From contig JANWHO010000285.1 in the NCBI GenBank assembly GCA_025450375.1, forward strand, positions 1 through 5,794: DNA of 5,794 nucleotides. The letters are read 5' to 3'. Shown here in pieces: positions 1 to 5,794 of the stretch (positions are counted from its first letter, which is position 1; each line of letters begins with the position of its first letter). Under the pieces are notes generated by a model. The model was not told the DNA's origin and did not search any database. It saw only the letters and a program-made list of their open reading frames with translations. This stretch comes from Chloroflexota bacterium. GTDB taxonomy: Bacteria; Chloroflexota; UBA5177; JANWHV01. The position numbers were made by a program, and so were the translations under genes.

Positions 1-14
1 CTAGCGCAAGAAGC

Positions 15-19
15 GGGAG
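15..19 (+). promoter_or_regulatory. Shine-Dalgarno sequence of nuoJ
   Basis: GGGAG lies 7 nt before the GTG at 27. It supports this non-ATG start even though the reading frame remains open up to the left edge of the window. Confidence 0.7.
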
Positions 20-26
20 CAATACG

Positions 27-572
27 GTGACGGCGGTTTTCTGGGTCACGGCGGTGATCGCCGTTATTACCGGTCTGAACGTGATCCTGCAACGGAATCC
101 CGTCTATAGCGCCTTGTTTTTGGTGGCTAACTTCTTTTGTCTGGCTGTGTTTTATGTTCTCCTGGACGCCCAATTCCTGGCCGCGGTTCAGGTCATCGTC
201 TACGCGGGCGCCATCATGGTGCTGTTCCTGTTCGTGATTACCCTTCTCTCGCCTGGACGCGAGGATACCGGGGACGATCCTCTGGCTGTCCTCCGCATTC
301 CCGCCCTGATTCTCGGGGCCGTGCTGGCGGCGGTCCTGGCGGTCCAGGTAGCGACCAACAATCTGCGCGGCCCCATTGACGCTACCCACTTCACCCTTGA
401 TTCCTCCTGCCCGCCGCCGTTGCCCAATCACACCGGCGGTGGTCTCGGTTGCGTCAATACCATTGGCGACCAGTTGTTCAGCACATACCTATTGCCTTTC
501 GAAATTACGTCCTTCCTGCTTCTGCTGGCCATGTTGGGAGCGGTGGTGCTGGCGAAACGGAAAATCAGCTAG
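27..572 (+). CDS. nuoJ: NADH-quinone oxidoreductase subunit J (complex I membrane subunit)
   Basis: NuoJ (ND6-type) subunit of proton-pumping complex I, an inner-membrane protein beside NuoK that links quinone chemistry to the antiporter subunits. The 181-residue product shows about five membrane helices (roughly 4-22, 28-46, 53-73, 91-108, 153-176). The third contains the family signature [15 protein letters not shown], with the conserved tyrosine at residue 59, the same number as in E. coli NuoJ; this helix carries the pi-bulge implicated in coupling. The C-terminal motif YLLPFEITS plus an AMLGAVVLA helix is also typical. The GTG start is chosen because GGGAG lies 7 nt upstream and it aligns Tyr59; the frame is open to the left edge, so the start is inferred. 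The loop between helices 4 and 5 (about 110-152) looks longer than in many homologues and holds two cysteines (128, 142) around a Pro/Gly-rich stretch. It is followed by an unusually long gap before nuoK. Confidence 0.96.
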   Translation: MTAVFWVTAVIAVITGLNVILQRNPVYSALFLVANFFCLAVFYVLLDAQFLAAVQVIVYAGAIMVLFLFVITLLSPGREDTGDDPLAVLRIPALILGAVLAAVLAVQVATNNLRGPIDATHFTLDSSCPPPLPNHTGGGLGCVNTIGDQLFSTYLLPFEITSFLLLLAMLGAVVLAKRKIS

Positions 573-660
573 AACCGATGGATGTATCACTGAGAGGCGA
601 ACGGCACGGGAGATAGATGGGTTGCTCGTGGGCCCATCGTGGTTGTGGGGAGACGAAGGT
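573..660 (+). other. nuoJ-nuoK intergenic spacer with a possible small hairpin
   Basis: This is the only real gap in the operon fragment; the other junctions are 3 nt, 18 nt and a 4-nt overlap. GATGGG (616-621) can pair with CCCATC (633-638), with a possible extra T-G wobble, leaving a 9-nt loop. This falls 8 nt before the nuoK Shine-Dalgarno sequence. There is no T-run after the stem, so it does not look like an intrinsic terminator. The nuoK reading frame stays open through the whole spacer, but its sequence has no NuoK-like character. No promoter is recognisable. A regulatory role is inference only. Confidence 0.4.
647..653 (+). promoter_or_regulatory. Shine-Dalgarno sequence deciding the nuoK TTG start
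   Basis: GGGGAGA, with its GGAG core at 649-652, is 8 nt before the TTG at 661. The in-frame alternatives (TTG at 622, GTG at 628) have no comparably placed purine run, so this site favours the TTG at 661. Confidence 0.75.
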
Positions 661-963
661 TTGGTATCGACATCGACATATCTGGTGCTGGGGGCGATCT
701 TATTCACCCTTGGCGCGGTCGGGGTGCTTATTCGCCGCGATCCGTTGGTCATTTTCATGAGCATTGAAATGATGCTTAATTCGGTGAACCTGACCTTGGT
801 CGCCTTTGCCCGCCGCCTCCATTCGATGGATGGGCAGATCTTCGTGTTCTTCGTCATGACCGTGGCGGCCGCCGAGGTGGTTATCGGCCTGGCGATCATC
901 GTCTCGATCTTCCGTACGCGGGAGACCATTAACGTTGACGCTGTTAATTCGATGAAGGGCTAG
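661..963 (+). CDS. nuoK: NADH-quinone oxidoreductase subunit K (complex I membrane subunit)
   Basis: NuoK (ND4L-type) subunit of complex I, a three-helix membrane protein between NuoJ and NuoN that contributes two buried glutamates to the proton-conducting axis. From the TTG at 661 the product is 100 residues, the usual family length. With that start, the key residues fall on the E. coli NuoK numbers: Arg25 and Arg26 in the first cytoplasmic loop, Glu36 in [10 protein letters not shown], Glu72 in [12 protein letters not shown], and Arg85/Arg87 after the last helix. The C-terminus VDAVNSMKG matches the family tail (E. coli ends in SVSEMRG). Starting at GTG 628 or further upstream would add non-conserved residues and break this register. 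The frame is open well back into nuoJ (to an ATG at 376), so automated callers may place the start much too early. It ends 3 nt before nuoL. Confidence 0.95.
   Translation: MVSTSTYLVLGAILFTLGAVGVLIRRDPLVIFMSIEMMLNSVNLTLVAFARRLHSMDGQIFVFFVMTVAAAEVVIGLAIIVSIFRTRETINVDAVNSMKG
955..959 (+). promoter_or_regulatory. Shine-Dalgarno sequence of nuoL, inside the end of nuoK
   Basis: AAGGG is embedded in the last codons of nuoK, 7 nt before the nuoL ATG at 967. With only 3 nt between the genes, translation of nuoL is probably coupled to that of nuoK. Confidence 0.65.
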
Positions 964-966
964 TCT

Positions 967-2871
<1,905 letters not shown>

Positions 2872-2874
2872 AAA

Positions 2875-2882
2875 GGGGGGAG
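2875..2882 (+). promoter_or_regulatory. Shine-Dalgarno sequence of nuoM
   Basis: The run GGGGGGAG fills most of the 18-nt nuoL-nuoM spacer and sits 7 nt before the ATG at 2890. It is the longest purine-rich ribosome-binding region in the window. Confidence 0.75.
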
Positions 2883-2889
2883 ACAGACT

Positions 2890-4389
2890 ATGCTGCAAAT
2901 CGAACTGCTCGCCCCATTCGCGGCGGCCATCGCGGTGCTGCTGCTGGGGGCAACGCACCGGGCAGCGGTGGCAATCGCCCTCACGGGCTCGTTGATTACC
3001 CTTGGCGTGACTGTCGCGCTGTTTTTCAAGTACGACGGCGCCCCGCTGTCGAGCGGCACATGGGACGTGACCGCGCCCTGGATTAGCGCCCTCCATGTGA
3101 ACTTCCACCTGGCGATTGATGGTATGAGCATCCTGTTCTTGCTCCTTACCGCCATTCTCACCCCAGTCAGCGTGTTGGTCGCCGCCTCGACCCAGCATGA
3201 CCGTAGTAACGTCTACCTGAGTATGTTGCTGTTTTTGCAGGGGGCCTTGGTCGGGGTCTTCATGTCCATCGACCTGGTTCTCTTCTACTTCTTCTGGGAA
3301 GCGGTCTTGATCCCCGCGTACTTCATGCTTGGTATCTGGGGCGGCGACCGGCGCATTTACGCCGCGCTCAAGTACGTTCTTTACACCATGGTTGGCAGTC
3401 TGCTCATGCTGGTGGGGATCTTGCTGCTGTTCGCGCTCAGCAACCCGCACAGCTTCGATCTTCTGGACCTCATGGCTCATCCGCTGTCGCCCGATGTCCA
3501 GCGGCCGGTATTCCTTGCCTTTGCCCTGGCTTTCGGGATCAAGGCAGCGGTGTTCCCCTTCCATAGCTGGGTGCCGGATGTGTACGGCGAGGCGTCGCCA
3601 TCGACCGCGATCATTTTTTCCGGGGTCCTGAGCAAAATGGGAATCTACGGGTTCCTTCGTTTTTGTCTGCCCCTGTTTCCCGACGCGGCTCATTATTACG
3701 CTCCGGTGATCATGGCGCTGGCGGCGATTGGGATCATCTACGGCGCGCTTCTAGCCCTGGACCAACGTGACATTAAGCGTTTGGTGGCCTGCACGAGTAT
3801 TCCCCACCTGGGCTTCATCACGTTGGGGATCTTCAGTCTGCGCTCGCAGGGGATCGAGGGTGCGACCCTGCAAGCAGTCAATCATGGAATTACCATCGCG
3901 GCGCTGTTTGCCTTGGTGGCGATAATCGAAACCAAGTGGAGGACGAGGGATCTGGAGAAGTTGAGCGGCCTCGCGGTCAGGGCCCCAATCGTGGCGGCGA
4001 TTTTCCTGGTGGTGTCGCTGTCCGCTCTGGGACTGCCTGGGCTCAATGGTTTCGCGGGCGAGATTCTGATCCTGATCGGCACGTTCCAGGCAAACGCGGC
4101 GGATGCCGTGGTGGGGACGATTGGGGTGGTCCTTGCCTCGGCCTACATGCTTCGTCTCTTCCAGGGGGCCAGCCATGGGCCGCTGGGATCGGCGGGAAAG
4201 GCCAGCCCCGATCCCTTGCCGCCAGGGACCGTGGCCTCCTGGTGGGATCAGTTGTCGGTGGCTGAGTACGCATCCGTACTACCGCTGGTGGTTTTGATGG
4301 TGTGGATCGGCGTGCAGCCCGCGGGTTGGCTGGATCCTGCTTTGAGTTATGCCAATTCGGTACTCACTTCGCTCGGAGGGCGCCCGTGA
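2890..4389 (+). CDS. nuoM: NADH-quinone oxidoreductase subunit M (middle antiporter-like subunit)
   Basis: NuoM (ND4-type), the antiporter-like subunit between NuoL and NuoN in complex I, one of the proton-translocating units. At 499 residues it is near E. coli NuoM (509), with about 14 membrane helices. Diagnostic stretches: LAIDGMSILFLLLTAIL (74-90), FYFFWEAVLIPAYFMLGIWG with the TM5 glutamate at 137, FGIKAAVFPFHSWVPDVY with the TM7 lysine at 218, GVLSKMGIYGFLRF with Lys249, NHGITIAALF with His332, and LPGLNGFAGEILILIG with Glu391. The full canonical charge set is therefore present, unlike in the upstream nuoL. Two small oddities: Pro305 in TSIPHLGF, where homologues usually have serine, and a Pro/Gly/Ser-rich loop at about 427-450 between late helices. 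The stop codon overlaps the nuoN GTG, so the two genes are probably translationally coupled. Confidence 0.98.
   Translation: MLQIELLAPFAAAIAVLLLGATHRAAVAIALTGSLITLGVTVALFFKYDGAPLSSGTWDVTAPWISALHVNFHLAIDGMSILFLLLTAILTPVSVLVAASTQHDRSNVYLSMLLFLQGALVGVFMSIDLVLFYFFWEAVLIPAYFMLGIWGGDRRIYAALKYVLYTMVGSLLMLVGILLLFALSNPHSFDLLDLMAHPLSPDVQRPVFLAFALAFGIKAAVFPFHSWVPDVYGEASPSTAIIFSGVLSKMGIYGFLRFCLPLFPDAAHYYAPVIMALAAIGIIYGALLALDQRDIKRLVACTSIPHLGFITLGIFSLRSQGIEGATLQAVNHGITIAALFALVAIIETKWRTRDLEKLSGLAVRAPIVAAIFLVVSLSALGLPGLNGFAGEILILIGTFQANAADAVVGTIGVVLASAYMLRLFQGASHGPLGSAGKASPDPLPPGTVASWWDQLSVAEYASVLPLVVLMVWIGVQPAGWLDPALSYANSVLTSLGGRP
4375..4379 (+). promoter_or_regulatory. Shine-Dalgarno sequence of nuoN, inside the end of nuoM
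   Basis: GGAGG lies 6 nt before the GTG at 4386, within the last codons of nuoM. Together with the GTGA stop/start overlap it picks GTG 4386 over the in-frame ATG at 4419. Confidence 0.75.
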
Positions 4390-5794
4390 TCGTCGACTTC
4401 ACGGTCATATTGCCGGAAATGATCGTCGCTCTCAGCGCGATCGTGGTCATGCTTGCCGATCTCTTTTTGCCGCGCTCTCAGCGACGGGCGCTCGCCTATC
4501 TCAGTTTGCTTGGATTAGTGATCGCTTTTATCGCGGTCATCGCCATGCACGACGATAACAAGCTCGGCTTTTACGGCAGCGTGGCGCTGGACGGCTTTAC
4601 CCTCTATACCAGCGCCATATTCCTCCTGGTGGGGATCCTGACGGTCTTGCTCTCGATCGAGTACGTGGAGCTTGAGCATATCAACCTTGGCGAGTACTAC
4701 GTCTTGGTCTTGGGGACGATAAGCGGCATGATGCTGATGGCCGCCGCGAATAGTCTGATCGTGATCTTCCTGGCTTTGGAGCTTTTCTCCATCTGCATCT
4801 ACGTCCTGGCCGGCTTCGAGCGCACCAAGGATCGGTCACAGGAGGCCGCGCTGAAGTATTTCCTGCTCAGCGCCTTCGCCTCGGCCTTCTTGCTCTACGG
4901 CATGGCCCTCACCTATGGCGAGACCGGATCAACATCGCTGCCCGCCATCGCCGCGTTCCTCAAAGGGCATGCCGCCGTCAGCGACCCTATCCTCTATGCC
5001 GGCCTGGCCCTGATGATCGTGGGTTTCGCCTTCAAGATGTCGGCGGTCCCGTTCCACGCTTGGACGCCCGACGTCTACCAGGGATCGCCGACTCCGATCA
5101 CCGCCATGATGTCGGTAGGCACCAAGCTGGCTGCTTTCGCCGCGTTCGTTCGCGTGTTCGTGGTGGCGCTACCCGCCCTGCATGCCCACTGGGTGGGGCT
5201 TATCTGGCTCTTGGCCATGCTCACGATGGTCCTGGGAAACCTCGCCGCCGTGGTGCAGAACGACGTCAAGCGCATGCTTGCCTACTCCAGCATCGCCCAC
5301 GCGGGGTACCTCCTCATCGCGGTGTTTACCTCACGCGGCGACGGCACGTCGGGCGACGGCGTACCCAGCCTGCTCTTCTACTTTTTGATTTACGCCCTAA
5401 TGAATATGGGCGCCTTTGGCGTGGTCGCGGCGGTAGGTCGAACCGGGGAGGAGAACACCCGAGTCGAGCATTTCGCCGGACTGGCGCGTCGCCAGCCCTG
5501 GCTGGCGGCGGTGATGGCTCTGTTTATGTTCTCGCTGGCCAGCTTCCCGCCCACGGCCGGGTTCTGGGCTAAGTTCTACGTATTCCAAACCGTGCTGCAG
5601 GCGGGACACGGCGAGCTCGCGGTGGTGGGGGTACTGGTCACCGTGGTCTCGGTGTATTATTACCTGCGAGTGATTTTCTACATGTATTTCCGTCCTTCGA
5701 CCGGCGCCGCTCTGCCGTTTACGGTCCCTCCGGCCCTCTGGACCTCGCTGATAATCTCCGCCGGCGGTCTAATTGTGCTTGGTCTGTGGCCATC
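4386..5794 (+). CDS. nuoN: NADH-quinone oxidoreductase subunit N, 3' end cut off by the window
   Basis: NuoN (ND2-type), the antiporter-like subunit of complex I nearest NuoK. I translated 469 residues before the window ends in the middle of a codon; E. coli NuoN is 485, so probably only the last helix end and tail are missing. There is no internal stop. Key residues: Glu132 in FLALELFSICIYVLAGF, Lys217 in GFAFKMSAVPFHAWTPDVY (E. coli also Lys217), Lys247 in MMSVGTKLAAF (E. coli also Lys247), and Lys396 in PPTAGFWAKFYVF (E. coli Lys395). QNDVKRMLAYSSIAHAGYLL (291-310) is a strong family signature. The N-terminus FTVILPEMIVALSAIVVMLADLFLP fits NuoN from the GTG at 4386; an ATG at 4419 would remove the first eleven residues, including the conserved LPE. 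The stretch SLASFPPTAGF replaces the commoner SLAGIPPTAGF, a mild variation. Confidence 0.96.
   Translation, partial: MIVDFTVILPEMIVALSAIVVMLADLFLPRSQRRALAYLSLLGLVIAFIAVIAMHDDNKLGFYGSVALDGFTLYTSAIFLLVGILTVLLSIEYVELEHINLGEYYVLVLGTISGMMLMAAANSLIVIFLALELFSICIYVLAGFERTKDRSQEAALKYFLLSAFASAFLLYGMALTYGETGSTSLPAIAAFLKGHAAVSDPILYAGLALMIVGFAFKMSAVPFHAWTPDVYQGSPTPITAMMSVGTKLAAFAAFVRVFVVALPALHAHWVGLIWLLAMLTMVLGNLAAVVQNDVKRMLAYSSIAHAGYLLIAVFTSRGDGTSGDGVPSLLFYFLIYALMNMGAFGVVAAVGRTGEENTRVEHFAGLARRQPWLAAVMALFMFSLASFPPTAGFWAKFYVFQTVLQAGHGELAVVGVLVTVVSVYYYLRVIFYMYFRPSTGAALPFTVPPALWTSLIISAGGLIVLGLWP

Noticed and set aside
2..4. TAG that could be the stop codon of an upstream nuoI.
   Set aside because: Gene order makes it plausible, but only one base precedes it, so no coding evidence is visible.
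578..616. Tiny ORF (ATG GAT GTA ... TAG, 12 residues) in the nuoJ-nuoK gap, considered as a leader peptide.
   Set aside because: It has no Shine-Dalgarno sequence, no runs of a regulatory amino acid and no attenuator-like alternative stems.
376..660. Upstream extension of the nuoK frame back to an ATG at 376, suggesting a 195-residue protein.
   Set aside because: The first part is an out-of-frame reading of nuoJ and has no NuoK-like residues. The TTG at 661 gives the right length, the right Glu36/Glu72 numbering and a good Shine-Dalgarno sequence.
4212..4228. Imperfect inverted repeat in nuoM (TCCCT 4212-4216 with AGGGA 4224-4228).
   Set aside because: It is short and inside coding sequence for a Pro/Gly-rich loop, with no T-run or other sign of terminator or operator function.
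5060..5572. Alternative + strand open frame of 170 codons near the right end.
   Set aside because: It is Arg/Gly-rich and out of frame with nuoN, whose translation through this region carries clear NuoN motifs.

Overview
This window is the 3'-terminal part of a bacterial respiratory complex I operon (proton-translocating NADH:quinone oxidoreductase). It reads nuoJ-nuoK-nuoL-nuoM-nuoN, all on the + strand. The first four genes are complete. nuoN runs off the right edge. All five encode membrane-arm (P-module) subunits. No mobile element, CRISPR array, RNA gene or defence-like cassette is visible.

Layout: nuoJ (27-572, GTG start), an 88-nt gap (573-660) with a small possible hairpin, nuoK (661-963, TTG start), 3 nt, nuoL (967-2871, ATG), 18 nt, nuoM (2890-4389, ATG), a 4-nt GTGA stop/start overlap, and nuoN (4386 to beyond 5794, GTG). 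Each start has a purine-rich Shine-Dalgarno sequence 6-8 nt upstream. Tight spacing points to one polycistronic transcript. No promoter or terminator could be identified inside the window. nuoA-I would be expected to the left.

How the genes work together: NuoL, NuoM and NuoN are three paralogous antiporter-like subunits, each carrying one proton half-channel unit. NuoK and NuoJ link them to the quinone-site end of the complex (NuoH/A and the peripheral arm, outside the window). Charged residues of the hydrophilic axis can be placed: NuoK Glu36/Glu72, NuoM Glu137/Lys218, NuoN Glu132/Lys217. NuoL keeps its Lys233, but the usual TM5 glutamate is glycine (residue 149) and the usual arginine of the N-R-x-G-D motif is valine (residue 180). 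This is the most notable feature of an otherwise ordinary region.

Organism: a GC-rich bacterium that readily uses GTG and TTG starts. The subunits look like the ordinary NuoA-N type rather than the mitochondrial or plastid type. The NuoL variant vaguely recalls deep Chloroflexota- or actinobacterial-type sequences, but that is an impression from memory, and the phylum cannot be assigned from this window alone. I did not find a previously undescribed system here.
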